Source of the DNA: Candidatus Altimarinota bacterium
GTDB lineage: Bacteria; Patescibacteriota; Gracilibacteria; BD1-5; UBA6164
Assembly: GCA_024710565.1 (NCBI GenBank)
Contig: JANJUN010000032.1
Location: 1-40,218 of the forward strand
DNA: 40,218 nucleotides
Direction: 5' to 3'
The translations under genes were made by a program, and so were the position numbers. Under the pieces are notes generated by a model. It searched no databases. It had not been told where the DNA came from and saw only the letters and a list, made by a program, of their open reading frames with translations. The stretch's first letter is position 1, and each line of letters starts with the position of its first letter. Positions 29,928-40,218 of this stretch are shown here, one piece after another.

Positions 29928-30202
29928 TGCCATCGTAAAAGTAAATTATTCAAATATCATTTTTCACTTTTCATTTTGTATTGTGATACTTATAAAGTTA
30001 TTTAGATTTTTCTAAAAACTAAAGTTCGAACAGATTTCAATAATAATAGAAAATTCTATTGTTTTAAATCATACCGTTAATATAGTTTTATATTAAAATT
30101 ATTTTGATAATTTTTAAGTTTCACAAATTAGAAATTATTGTACTGTCAACTCAAACAACAGCATAGTTTGAGAGCGCTTATTTATTATGTAAATTATTTA
30201 TT
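29928..30202 (+). other. AT-rich leader of RNase J with three small hairpins
   Basis: No gene is seen in these 275 bp. Stem-loops: TTTAGA-TTTT-TCTAAA (30001-30016), AATAGAA-AA-TTCTATT (30045-30060), CTCAAAC-N9-GTTTGAG (30150-30172). They may form a structured 5' leader for rnj. No clear promoter can be assigned. Confidence 0.35.
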
Positions 30203-32185
30203 ATGCAAAAAGATTTTTTAGAAGAATTAGACCATGAATTACTTGGTTGAGATTCTATCGAAAATAAAGAGGTAGAATTATCTCCTGAAGAAAATTCACC
30301 ATCATGAAAAGAGGAAGTTTTACCTCAAAAAGAAAAAAACAAACCAGTATTTTTAGGGAAAAAATTTGCCCATGAAAATAAAAAAGATACTCAAGAAGGT
30401 GGGGATGGTGAAGATAATGCTCAATTCCTAAGTTTAAAACAAACTATGATGAGCAATTTTCCTGAAGTAAAATTTTACCTTCCATCTATTCGTCCAGGAT
30501 ATACGAGATTTATTCCGATTGGATGAAATAATGAAACATGAGCAAAAAATATGAATATGTTTCAATACTGAGACGATATACTTCTAGTTGATTGTTGAAT
30601 ACAATTTGCTGAACCAGATATGCTCGGAGCAAATTGTTCTATTCCAGATATATCATTTTTACTCCCATACAAAAAAAATATTAAGGGGTTAATTATTACC
30701 CATGCTCACCTTGATCATATTTGAGCGTTAAAACACATCCTTCCAGCACTTGATTTCCCAACTATTTACGGAACAAAATTAACTATTTGAATCGTAAAAA
30801 AATGACTCGAAGAAAATAAAATTCTTCACCTGCAATCATTTGTTGAGGTAAATACTGACAACAATGAATTGATACCTATTTGAGATCATTTTAAATGTGA
30901 ATTTTTTAGAGTAAATCACTCTGTTCCTGATTGTGCTTGAGTGTATATAACAACTCCTGGAGGATTTAAGGCAGTTCATACTTGAGATTTTAAAATAGAT
31001 TTTGCTCCTGAAATAGATAAACCAGCTGATTTAGCGCGTATTTGAGAATATGGTAGAAAATGAGTAACCCTCTTTTTATCTGATTCAACTGGTTCTACCA
31101 GAAAATGATTTTCAACTTCAGAAAAAGAAATCGGAGCTACCTTAGAAAAAATCATAGCTCATCATACGAAAGGAAGACTTATAATTACCATATTTTCATC
31201 TTGGATATCAAGAGTTCAACAAATTATAAATGCTTGTGAAGCATATGATAAATATGTTTTCTTAAGCGGAAGAAGTATGGTTGAAAACGTAGCGATATCT
31301 AAAGAACTTGGATATTTAAAAGCAAAACCAGGAACCATAAAAAAAATGTCTCCAAAAACTACAGAATGAATTCCTCTTGAAAAACAAGTAATTATTACTA
31401 CTTGAAGTCAATGAGAAGAGTTTTCTGCCCTTTCAAGAATGGCTGAATGAAAACATGCTTCCATTGAAATAATGGCTTGAGATACTATTATTTTCTCATC
31501 TTCAGTAGTTCCTGGAAATGAAAGAAGTGTGATCGGAGTTATCAATAAATTGATTAGACTTGGTGCAAATGTTGTAACTAAAGATGATAGAGAAGTTCAT
31601 ACTTGAGGACATGCTTTCCAAGAAGAGCAAAAAATTATGTTAAATTTGGTACAACCAAAATATTTTATGCCGATTTATGGAGATCTGTATTTCAGAAATG
31701 CTCATAAAAATACAGCGATGAGTATGTGAATGAAACAAGAAGACATTTTACTCTTAGATAATGGACAAATTGTAGATTTTGGACCCGACTCTAAAGTATT
31801 TAAATCAAAAATAAAAGCTCCTATCCAAGATATTATTATTGATTGACATGGTATTGGAACTTTAACCAGTCATGTTATTCAAGCAAGAGAAAAAATGATG
31901 AATGCTTGAGTGTTGGTGCTTCTTTTTAAAGTAGATGCTAAAACAAAAGCCATTTTAGGACCACTGAAAGTTGAATCAAGAGGTCTTGTGTATCTTGATG
32001 AGGTGAGAATTATTCATAAAATAATTATCAAAAAAGCAAAATCAATTTATGAAAATACGATAAAAGATGTTCCAGAAATTGAGGAAAAAGATTTAGTGAA
32101 AATTATTAAGTCTGATTTAGAAGCATTTTTACTTCAAAAAATTGATAGATCACCGATGGTGGTTCCAATGATATTAGAAGTATAA
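30203..32185 (+). CDS. rnj: Ribonuclease J
   Basis: 660 residues. A beta-CASP metallo-beta-lactamase nuclease with 5'-3' exo and endo activity in mRNA and rRNA processing. Motifs: RPGYTRFIPIGGNNETGAKN, ITHAHLDHIGAL (HxHxDH, H167), HSVPDCAGV, VHTGDFKID, SDSTGSTRKGFSTSE (beta-CASP motif A), SSVVPGNE, and HTGGHAFQEEQ where other RNase Js have HvSGHA. A C-terminal domain (about 560-660) is present. An N-terminal extension of about 85 residues, acidic and disordered (EELDHELLGGDSIENKE...), precedes the core. About 25 Gly are TGA, which shatters it in the ORF track. Monocistronic: own leader and strong terminator. Confidence 0.95.
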
Positions 32186-32201
32186 TTACTTTTATAAAAA
32201 G

Positions 32202-32232
32202 GAGTTATTTATTTTTAAATAACTCTTTTTTT
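32202..32232 (+). terminator. Intrinsic terminator of rnj
   Basis: GAGTTATTTA-TTTT-TAAATAACTC stem followed by seven T, 16 bp after the stop codon. Confidence 0.92.
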
Positions 32233-32234
32233 GT

Positions 32235-32262
32235 TTGATTTTTATATATAAATTCGTATAAT
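32235..32262 (+). promoter_or_regulatory. Predicted promoter of the lipoprotein gene
   Basis: TTGATT (32235-32240), 16-bp spacer, TATAAT (32257-32262), 29 bp before the ATG and starting 3 bp after the rnj terminator. Confidence 0.6.
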
Positions 32263-32291
32263 CAATGGTAATATTTGTTAACTATTTTGAT

Positions 32292-33314
32292 ATGAAAAAA
32301 TGAATTATTTTTCTTTTTCCTTTTTTGCTTTTTTCATGTTTTGGTGAAAGTAAAGAAATACAAGAAGCAAAAAAAGATTTGTTATGAGATACTCAAAAAC
32401 AAGAAATATCTTCTCAAGATACACTTTCTGGAACGATCTCAGATACGCCTTCTCTTGACGCTCCTCAAAATGAAAGAGAAGTATCGTCATATCATATCAA
32501 TCATCTTACTGACGCATTTATAGATATAGAACCAATTTTAAATATTGAATCCATAACAGATACGCTTGATATAAAATGAAAAGTAAATAACCCAGATATC
32601 GATAAAATAGTAGTGACTTTTACCAATACAACATCTTCATTTCCAAGTGATACTTATACGCTTCAAACCTTTAAAAAAGGAGACAAAACTTTTTTATATA
32701 GAGCCTATAAAAAATATCAGGTTCTTGATACTGGGAAAAATATGTATACTATTGATGCCTATGTATGAACAAACCTTATATCTAAATTAGAATTAGATGT
32801 AAATATTCTTTCAAATACTCCACAAAACACATCAGGAACTTGAGAGGTTTCTGAATATATTCCAAAATCTATTTGAGATGAAAATAATACGGTATTTTTA
32901 AATCTTCCAGTTAATGAATCTACTTATGGAAATCCAATTATGACAGGAGAAAGTTCGTTTACGTATTCTAATATTTCTTGATTTGAAGTGAGAAAAAGTA
33001 GTGATACTCTTGATGTAACTTGCGAAAATATTTGAGATTTTTTAAAGCAAAATTATTCATGGTATTATTGGAATACTTGTAGACCTATTTACGAAGATAG
33101 TTTTTCTTTACAGGTGATAAGTCTTGCGTGAGAAAAATATAAATATGAAAAACATTATATAGATAAAAAATATTGATTTTATGCCATCGCACTTTTAGAA
33201 GAATGAACCTGATTGCTAAAAGAGGATCTTGCTTCTAAAAATCAAGAATTGAAAGAAAAAACTTTTGAAATAACAACTCTGAGTGATACTCTTTTTAAAG
33301 ATATGCTCAAATAA
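32292..33314 (+). CDS. Hypothetical lipoprotein
   Basis: 340 residues. N terminus MKKGIIFLFPFLLFSCFGES with a lipobox (LFSC), so a membrane-anchored exported lipoprotein. A Ser/Thr/Asp-rich linker (about 25-75) is followed by beta-rich segments with Ig/FN3-like spacing (DTLDIKGKVNNPDIDKIVV; FTNTTSSFPSDTYTLQTF) and a second similar region near NGN-type loops. A third part has two Cys (VTCENIGDF, WNTCRPIYE). I do not recognise the family. It lies between rnj and pyrH with its own promoter and terminator. Confidence 0.72.
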
Positions 33315-33344
33315 AAAACCTGAATCTTTTCGGGTTTTTTATTT
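33313..33344 (+). terminator. Intrinsic terminator of the lipoprotein gene
   Basis: AAAAAACCTGA-ATCTTT-TCGGGTTTTTT, starting in the stop codon. Confidence 0.85.
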
Positions 33345-33389
33345 TGAAAAAAATGAAATAATGGTATACTTATGTCACCATTATTTTTT
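33344..33389 (+). promoter_or_regulatory. pyrH promoter embedded in a hairpin
   Basis: TTGAAA (33344-33349), 15 bp, TATACT (33365-33370). The -10 box overlaps the left arm and loop of AAATAATGGT-(loop)-ACCATTATTT (33356-33386), which is followed by TTT. RNA starting here lacks the left arm, so only read-through RNA can fold it. Confidence 0.5.
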
Positions 33390-33402
33390 ATCTATAAGAG
33401 GC

Positions 33403-34098
<696 letters not shown>

Positions 34099-34116
34099 AA
34101 AATAAAGTAAAAACTT

Positions 34117-34172
34117 TTGACTTTTAAAACTTTATGTATAAAATGGGCGGGCTTTCTTTATTCTTGATAAAG
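34117..34172 (+). promoter_or_regulatory. Predicted rpmH promoter and leader hairpin
   Basis: TTGACT (34117-34122), 16-bp spacer, TAAAAT (34139-34144). The roughly 80-nt leader contains CTTTAT-TCTTG-ATAAAG (34156-34172). The rest of 34099-34230 shows no gene. Confidence 0.45.
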
Positions 34173-34230
34173 GCAATCGAGAATATTTGAAAAATAAACC
34201 AACCAATCAATTACTATTAATTATACAAAT

Positions 34231-34476
34231 ATGTTAGGAAAATTAAAGAAAAGAAAAAGATTAAGAGTTCATGGATTCTTATCAAGATCTAATACTCCAG
34301 GAGGGAGAAAAGTATTAAAAGACAGAAGAAGAAAAGGAAGATATGTACTTGCTGTTTCATATCCAAAAAGATTCCAACTTGTTGATGGAAAAGCTAAAAT
34401 GCATATTATTGCTGGAGGTACTGCAAGAAAATCTGCTTTTGATGGAAAAGGAAATTATGTAAAAAGAGCAAAATAA
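34231..34476 (+). CDS. rpmH: 50S ribosomal protein L34 with C-terminal extension
   Basis: 81 residues; bacterial L34 is usually 44-48. The core [20 protein letters not shown] then [13 protein letters not shown] matches the family 'HGF..RM.T..GrkvLkrRRakGR..L..'. After it comes a basic extension of about 36 residues ([19 protein letters not shown] ...), and the common N-terminal 'KRTyqPs' is absent. L34 lies near the exit-tunnel region of the 50S. It heads rpmH-rnpA-yidC, the conserved order often close to oriC. Confidence 0.93.
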   Translation: MLGKLKKRKRLRVHGFLSRSNTPGGRKVLKDRRRKGRYVLAVSYPKRFQLVDGKAKMHIIAGGTARKSAFDGKGNYVKRAK

Positions 34477-34489
34477 TTTTTTTTGTATT

Positions 34490-34840
34490 ATGATAAAAAA
34501 AATATTTAGATTAAATGAGAACGAAGTAAAAAAGGTTTTAAAGTATTCAAAACCTTTTTTTTCTTACTGAATGGTAGCAAATTCTGTTCAAAATAAATTT
34601 TCTTATAATAGATTTGCTATTATTCTCTCTTCAAAAACAGTAAATCATAATGTCACGAGAAATTTTTTTAGAAGAAAAATGTTTGATATGGCTTCTGAGT
34701 ATCTTTCTTCCCATCATGGGAAAGATATCGTTTTTGTGGTAAAAAAACAAACAAAACTTGATAAAAAGGATTTTGGCAGTATAACAACATTTGAAAAAGA
34801 TGTTTCCTTTTTACTTAAAAAATTAAATACTAATATATAA
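34490..34840 (+). CDS. rnpA: Ribonuclease P protein component
   Basis: 116 residues. The RNase P protein subunit binds pre-tRNA leader and the catalytic RNA. RNR-type motif in NHNVTRNFFRRKMFDM (family 'NR.kR..Re..R'), with RFAIILSSKTVNHNVTRN before it and GKDIVFVVKK after. The true start is ATG 34490 (MIKKIFRLNENEVKKVL, the family's 'lrk..eF..v'), upstream of the track's 34571 because of one TGA Gly in FSYGMVANS. Only 13 bp separate it from rpmH and 4 bp from yidC. Confidence 0.93.
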
Positions 34841-34844
34841 GAAC

Positions 34845-36005
34845 ATGAAAGATAAATTTTTTAATATTTTACTCGTACTTCTTTTGGTACTTTTAACTCT
34901 CAATTTACTCTCTCCAAAACAACAACAGGATACTTTAGAAAATGTTATTTCTCTAAAAACAAAAGAGAGTTATACGGTTCCTGCTTGAGTAAAGGTAGAA
35001 GTTTTAAATAAAACAGCGAGTGGTTTTACATTTCATACTTGTCAAGATTTTCAAATAAAAAAAGATTCTAAAATTATTACCCCAGATGTATGTGAGGAAA
35101 TAACTTTAAAATCAAAGGAATCCTATACGATTGATCTCTCAAAAGAGTTTTCAAAATTTAGTGATACAGGAAAATATTTTGCCAGTTTAAAGAAAGATAG
35201 TGTAGATATTATTTCTCAATTTCAGATCGAACACAGAGGATTTTTCGGAAAATTTTTCATATTTTTCTTTTATGCACCGGTATATAACTTAATGGCATTT
35301 TTACTTGAAATTACAAACTATTCTCTTGGATGGGCAATTATAATTATTACCATAGTTATAAGAATGATTTTGCTCGTACCACAACATAAAATGATGGTTT
35401 CTCAAGCACGTATGCAAAAGATTCAACCAAAAATTAAAGAAATCCAAGATAAACACAAAGGAAACAATCAAATGCTCGGTATGGAACTTATGAAACTATA
35501 TAAAGATGAAAAAGTAAATCCGATGTGATCATGTGGACTTTTGCTGATTCAAATGCCGATACTCATAGTTATTTATAATGTTATTGTTGGAATTCAAAAT
35601 ACTTCCAATACTTATTATCTCTATGGTTTTTTGAGTGACTATAACATGGCAAGTATCAGTGCAAACTTTTACGGAGTTGATTTATTTGGAATGTGAGGAT
35701 TAACTGGACTTATTCTTGCGATAATAGTTTGAGTATTACAATACCTTCAAGTAAAACTATCGCTTCACTTCAGTCAAAAAAATAAACCAACAGGAGTGGT
35801 ATTAGAGAAGAAAAAAGATACCAATGACTATTCAAATTTTATGCCAGATCCAGATATGCTTAATAAATTTATGCTCTATGGTATGCCGATAATGATAGCA
35901 TTTATTACCTATACATTCTTTGCTTGAGTTGGATTATACTGGTGAGTTGGAACATTATTTATGATACTTCAACAATTATTTGTAAATAAAATTTTAAAAA
36001 AGTAA
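34845..36005 (+). CDS. yidC: Membrane protein insertase YidC
   Basis: 386 residues. N-terminal TM (about 6-25), a periplasm-side beta domain (about 30-125), and the conserved 60KD_IMP core: YAPVYNLMAFLLEITNYSLGWAII, IRMILLVPQHKMMVSQARMQKIQPKIKEIQDK (cytoplasmic coiled loop), EKVNPMGSCGLLLIQMPILIVIYN, a later TM pair and TFFAGVGLYWGVGTLFMILQQ. It inserts and folds membrane proteins, alone or with Sec. The hydrophilic-groove Arg is in VIRMIL. It closes the rpmH-rnpA-yidC operon; no yidD or jag follows. Confidence 0.95.
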
Positions 36006-36017
36006 AGAGATTTTCTT

Positions 36018-36056
36018 GAATAAAACTGTCCTATTTTTGACAGTTTTATTTTTTTA
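36018..36056 (+). terminator. Intrinsic terminator of the rpmH-rnpA-yidC operon
   Basis: AATAAAACTGTC-CTATTTTT-GACAGTTTTATT stem and T tail. The -35 box of the next promoter is inside it. Confidence 0.92.
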
Positions 36057-36065
36057 TGATAATAT
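36037..36065 (+). promoter_or_regulatory. Predicted promoter overlapping the yidC terminator
   Basis: Consensus TTGACA (36037-36042) formed by the terminator loop and right arm, 17-bp spacer, TAATAT (36060-36065). Confidence 0.5.
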
Positions 36066-36098
36066 AGGAGTGTTATTTTATTTTTAATTTAAAAAAAT

Positions 36099-36815
36099 AT
36101 GTTAAAAAAATTATTTATGGTAGCTTCTATTACTTTATTTGCTACGAGTGTAAATGCAGCCTACACTGAAACAAGCTGTTCATCTAATGAAGTCTTTTCT
36201 CAATACGCATGTAACCAATGTTTTGATGGTGGAGAAGTGGCATCATGATCAAATATTTCTTTTTTAGATGATGTTTGGGTAAATGATACGGGGATTAAAA
36301 AAATTATGTTTAAAGAAGAACAAACTATGCCAGTAATGCATTCTTTAAATAATTCAAAATTAACTAAAAACCCAGATAGTGATGCTTTTTGGGAATATAC
36401 TCCAGAATTTAATGCATTAGAAGATAGTGAATTATACGGATATGTATTACCAGCAGGGCAAAGAGTTTCTTGGTTAAAATCTGCTTTATGAGCATCTTAC
36501 TTAGTAGAACAAGCTCCTAAAAAAGGAGAAAATGTTTGAATGCTTGTTTTTGATGTAATGTCTCATAATATTTTAGAAAATGGAGAAATTGCTATGAATG
36601 AAGCACCTCATAAAGAGTGTGTACTGTATAAATCAGGAGAATCATTTGTACCTCCTGTAGCAGAAAAACCAGCTCCAGAGCCAACTCCAGAACCAGAACA
36701 AATGACACAAGTACAAACTGGACCAGAGTTATATTTCCTAGTTCTTATTCTATCATTTGTAATGGGAATTATCGTTATGAATAGAGAAGTTATTTTACAA
36801 AAAGTAAGAAAATAA
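36099..36815 (+). CDS. Exported protein with sorting-signal-like C terminus
   Basis: 238 residues. Signal peptide (about 1-20, FMVASITLFATSVNA) is followed by a domain with two or three Cys pairs (TSCSSNEVFSQYACNQCFDGG) and a beta-rich body with several Trp. Then a Pro-rich linker (EKPAPEPTPEPEQ), the motif QTGPE, a TM (about 210-230, LYFLVLILSFVMGIIV) and a basic end (QKVRK). Motif-TM-basic tail resembles LPXTG-type sorting signals, but QTGPE is not a classical sortase motif. I do not know the family. Gly is mostly GGA here with only four TGA. Confidence 0.72.
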
Positions 36816-36825
36816 TATTGCTTTC

Positions 36826-36863
36826 TTTTATTCCCCTTTTCTTTTTGAAATAGGGGAATAAAA
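36826..36863 (+). terminator. Stem-loop after the exported protein
   Basis: TTTTATTCCCC ... GGGGAATAAAA, perfect 11-bp stem with a 16-nt loop, 10 bp after the stop. No T run follows on plus, so it may be a weak terminator. Confidence 0.65.
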
Positions 36864-36903
36864 TCTAAAAATAAAAACAAATTTATAATTTAAAATAAAA
36901 ATT

Positions 36904-39900
36904 ATGTCAGTAGATAAGAGACAAGAATCAGCTCTCCAAATGCCAGAATCGAGAGATAGATTTATACAAGTCATGGAAATAAAAAATCAATATATTTCTG
37001 ATTTACAAAAACTTTCTTGAAAATCATCATCAGATCTATCAGATGATGAAAAAAGATTAGTAAAAAATGCTTCAGAATTTGCAAAAGTTCTTCAAGAACA
37101 AAAAACACAAAAAGAGGTTTATAAACAACAAGCTCAAGAATTATTAGATGCTTTGAAGTTGAATATTAAAGAAAGTCAATGAGTGGTATGAGATACTCAA
37201 AAAGGACTTTCAGAATTAAAGAAGGTAGACATACAAGCTGATACGATAGTTTGAGTTGATCTTACTCAAACACCAACTCCAGCACAATCAACACCTCAAA
37301 AAAATAAATTACAAAACATTTCTACTGGAGAAAAAAACTCAGAATTTTGGGGAACTTTTTCTTGAGATACTTCCAGAGCAGAATATTATAATAAAAATCC
37401 ACAAATTAGAGTGGCTCTATCAGATTTTTTTAGAGGAAAGACAAAAGCAGATATGTCTGCTTTAAGACAAGAATTATATACGGAATTGATAAAATTAAAT
37501 GGAGATAAAATTACTCCGTTTAATAATGGTGCACTTATTGGAATACTCGAAAAAGCAGGATATAAATTTAATAATGTTTTTAAGGCAGAAGAAATAGTAA
37601 ACTTCTATCATACATTAGATAATATGCTTCATGCTCAAAATATCATCAGTTCAACATGAAATGATAAGGATAAAATAAAAATTCTTCTTGATAATGGTGA
37701 TGGACTTTTGGAGGCTGGAAATGGTGAAGTAGCAAATTTATTTCATACTGTTGAAGCGCTTCATTTGAATGAAAAAAAATGAGATGGATTTGGCGCTCTT
37801 ATAGAAAATTTATGACTCGGGAAAAAGGAAGACTTTTTTACATCCATGTGAGAAAATCTTTTTTCAGCTCGTGAAAGATTTAGAAGAGCTTTTGATGCTA
37901 TGAATGGAAGGTATACTATTACAGAACTCGTAAAAAAAGGAAAACTTCAACAATCAAGCGTAGAAATTTTAAAAGAACATAAAGACTTTGAAGCTGCATT
38001 TGAACAAAAGTTACAAGTATTTTTTGCAAGTAATATAGATAATAATACTCAACTTATTCAAGTGGCCCCAGAGGTAAAGGAAAAATTTAAACAAGATTTT
38101 AGAAATAAATTTAATATTCAATCACTTTCATTTTCACAAGTAAATGGATGAGTATGACTTGGTGCTTGAGTTGATATTAAAGAATTAACTTCATGAATTC
38201 TTGATAGTTTAAGTGTATGAATTACCGATGAGTGAAATTTAGGGCTTTCAGTAAATAAAGGACTATTTACAGAAGTATTATCAAAGTATGGTTCCTCTGT
38301 TGCAGTTGGTATATCACATACACTCCATCCATTTTTAGGAGTATCTCAAAAATTATCTGGACAAGCATATACTTCGAAAGAACTTTTTGAACTTTCAAGA
38401 GATACTGATGTTGGAGCTACTGTTTCAGTAAGTGTATCAGCAGGTGCAAAAACACTTTCTGTTAATTTTGCTCGTCTTGATGAAAAAACATCTACTGGAA
38501 TTGAGCAGATGACTTTAGCTATGGAAAAATTATTGACTACTACCGTATGAAAGGAAATTTTAAACGGAAATACGCAATACTCAAAAGAATGAGCAACATC
38601 AAGGGAACAAGAAGTTTATGAGCAAATGAAATCTGCTTTTGATACAGCAACAACATCAATGACTCCAGCACAAAAAGAAGATTTTATGAAAATATTTATT
38701 CATAGTTATGTAAACGCATATAGAAATGAACTTTATAGAAATGCTGAGGGAATAAAACTTACATCTATTTGAATAGGGGTTATCTCTATAGAATGATTTT
38801 ATAATCTTCCATTTTTAACACTTGGATGAGAAAAAATTTCGACTCAAAAAAGAGAAGTTGCAAGAGCATATGAAAGACAAGAAAAAATAACTCACACCTC
38901 TATTGATCTTGCAAAAGCAGGTGGAAGTATCGTCTCAGAAGATGGAAAGAATGTCTTGAGTCTTCCAACTCAATTTCGTTCTGATAAATTAGAATGAGGA
39001 CAATGAGAACTTCAAATTTCGGTTTCAAAAAATTCACAAGCGCAGATAAAAGTAGAGGGAGGAAAAGTATATATTTGATGAAATATTTCTTTACAAAATA
39101 TTGCCTTAGTAGAGCAAACAGAAAATGGAACACTTACGAGAACTTTAGTAATAGATGGATGAGAGAAAGGTGAAAATGAAGTGTATACTTCATCATATCA
39201 ACCAGTAGAAACGATTACTCAATCGATTAATATTCAAACAGGAACTAAAGCTCGTAGTGAAAAATTAGTAGGACTTGATATTACAAAAGAAAAAGAATCT
39301 GTAAAAAGTATTTCTGAAAAATTGACTCAAATTATTTCTTTTGATGCATTAAAAGATAAAAATACTCCAGGAATGACTCAATTACAAAAAGATATTTTTA
39401 CTTTTAGACAAAATGGGACTCCTTTATTAGCAGATGTTTGGGAAAGTTATATAAAAGTTATTTCTCACCAAAAATTTGTTCAATACGCAATGAAATGAGG
39501 AAAAATAGAGGGAATAAATTTTATGACTTTTGTGAATGATAATAAACAAATTTCAAATGATACCGATAAAATCTATATTTTACAAGCTCTTGCTATGTGA
39601 TTGACTTCAAAATGAAAACTTGTCTTTGATGGAACAAATTATCAAGTAAATGAAGGAAAACAAACTATCTGAGAATACAATACAGCTCATAAGAGAGATC
39701 AATTTTTTGATACTATGATGCAAAAAGAAGTTCCAAGTTTGGCTTCGGATATCACTCTTGCAAGAAATACATGGAATCAGAAGTTTTGAGAAAAAACATC
39801 GTATCCAAAATTTACTCGTGAAACAGGATTAGCACTTTCTGGAAGTCAGGTTGGCGATAAAACTGGGTTAACTCCTCTTTCAGATAGATATGATTTGATA

Positions 39901-40218
39901 GGATCAGAAACAGATTTAGTAAAAATGGAAAATCTCAATACTACCAAAAAAGAAGAATTATTAAATAAAATGCCTAAATATGTTTTAGAGTGATATTTAG
40001 TACAACTAAAAGCTTTATGAGTTAATGTACAAGATACCAATTGAGTAAAAAATTTCATTATACAAGGAGGTATAAATACAGTAAAAATAGATATGGATGT
40101 GTTTTTTGCTAGAAATGCACAGTGTGTCAATGATGCTATTATAATGGATATAAAAGTTTCTAAAGATGGAGAGAATATTCCTCTTGTTATCTCATCTGCT
40201 GCAACAAGCACAAGTTTT
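36904..40218 (+). CDS. Giant uncharacterised protein (3' end outside window)
   Basis: 1105 residues to the window edge and still open, with well over 40 TGA-encoded Gly. No signal peptide. The N-terminal 130 residues are Lys/Glu/Gln-rich coiled coil (MSVDKRQESALQMPESRDRF), then a Pro/Thr linker (TQTPTPAQSTP). A helical region (about 150-400) is followed by a Gly/Ser-rich beta-type stretch (about 415-540: GGVGLGAGVDIKELTSGI; DVGATVSVSVSAGAKTLSV). More helical and Gly-rich alternation follows. I see no catalytic motif. In size and style it recalls the giant protein at the other window end, but I see no clear homology between the two. A weak TATAAT (36884-36889) lies 15 bp upstream of the ATG. 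Confidence 0.8.

Overview
The window is AT-rich and reads cleanly only if TGA is translated as glycine (translation table 25). With that code the many short ORF-track fragments join into about 34 uninterrupted genes, all ending in TAA or TAG. EF-Tu, S10, L28, UMP kinase, RNase J and CopA carry TGA exactly where their families have invariant glycines. This points to Candidatus Gracilibacteria (BD1-5) or Absconditabacteria (SR1), host-dependent or predatory members of the Patescibacteria/CPR; the window alone does not separate the two. Promoters are mostly of the form TTGNNN-(15-17, usually 16)-TATAAT, and intrinsic terminators are abundant. LAYOUT. 1-3467 (minus): a giant membrane protein cut by the window edge and a GH73 peptidoglycan hydrolase. 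3597-8521 (plus): FtsX; a 798-residue fusion of an ATP-grasp peptide-ligase domain, a degenerate retropepsin-like domain and a DUF1704 (MATCAP-like) metallopeptidase; then a second free-standing DUF1704 peptidase. 8622-11904 (plus): information-processing block with tRNA-Asp, tRNA-Ala, two tiny basic ORFs, tuf, rpsJ, rpmB, tRNA-Leu, rpsP and khpA. 11963-16190: a pilin-like membrane protein, a DivIC/FtsB-like protein (minus), and a FecR protein next to a CHASE2-adenylate cyclase. 16221-22706: a copper locus with csoR, a CopA-type ATPase with a new C-terminal extension, and an HMA-TauE/SafE-cupredoxin exporter. Two matching CsoR-type operators tie the two export genes into one regulon. A type IV pilin with three Cys-rich 54-residue repeats and a small HEPN-like protein sit between them. 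22778-26952 (minus): surface polysaccharide genes (GT39-like transferase, O-antigen ligase-like protein, GT4 transferase). 27083-29927 (plus): four consecutive T4SS-pilin-like proteins and a lethal-factor-like zinc peptidase. 30203-36005 (plus): RNase J, a lipoprotein, pyrH, then the classic rpmH-rnpA-yidC order. 36099-40218 (plus): an exported protein with a sorting-signal-like C terminus and the start of another giant protein of unknown function. HOW IT FITS. The core blocks are ordinary. The accessory blocks concern the cell surface (pilins, glycan synthesis, PG hydrolase, giant proteins), copper tolerance, cyclic-nucleotide signalling and possible peptide-tag ligation and removal, which suits an epibiont that attaches to host cells. 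The best candidates for something undescribed are the ligase-peptidase fusion with its partner, the Cys-repeat pilin, the CopA extension, and the repeated overlap of terminators with the next gene's promoter.
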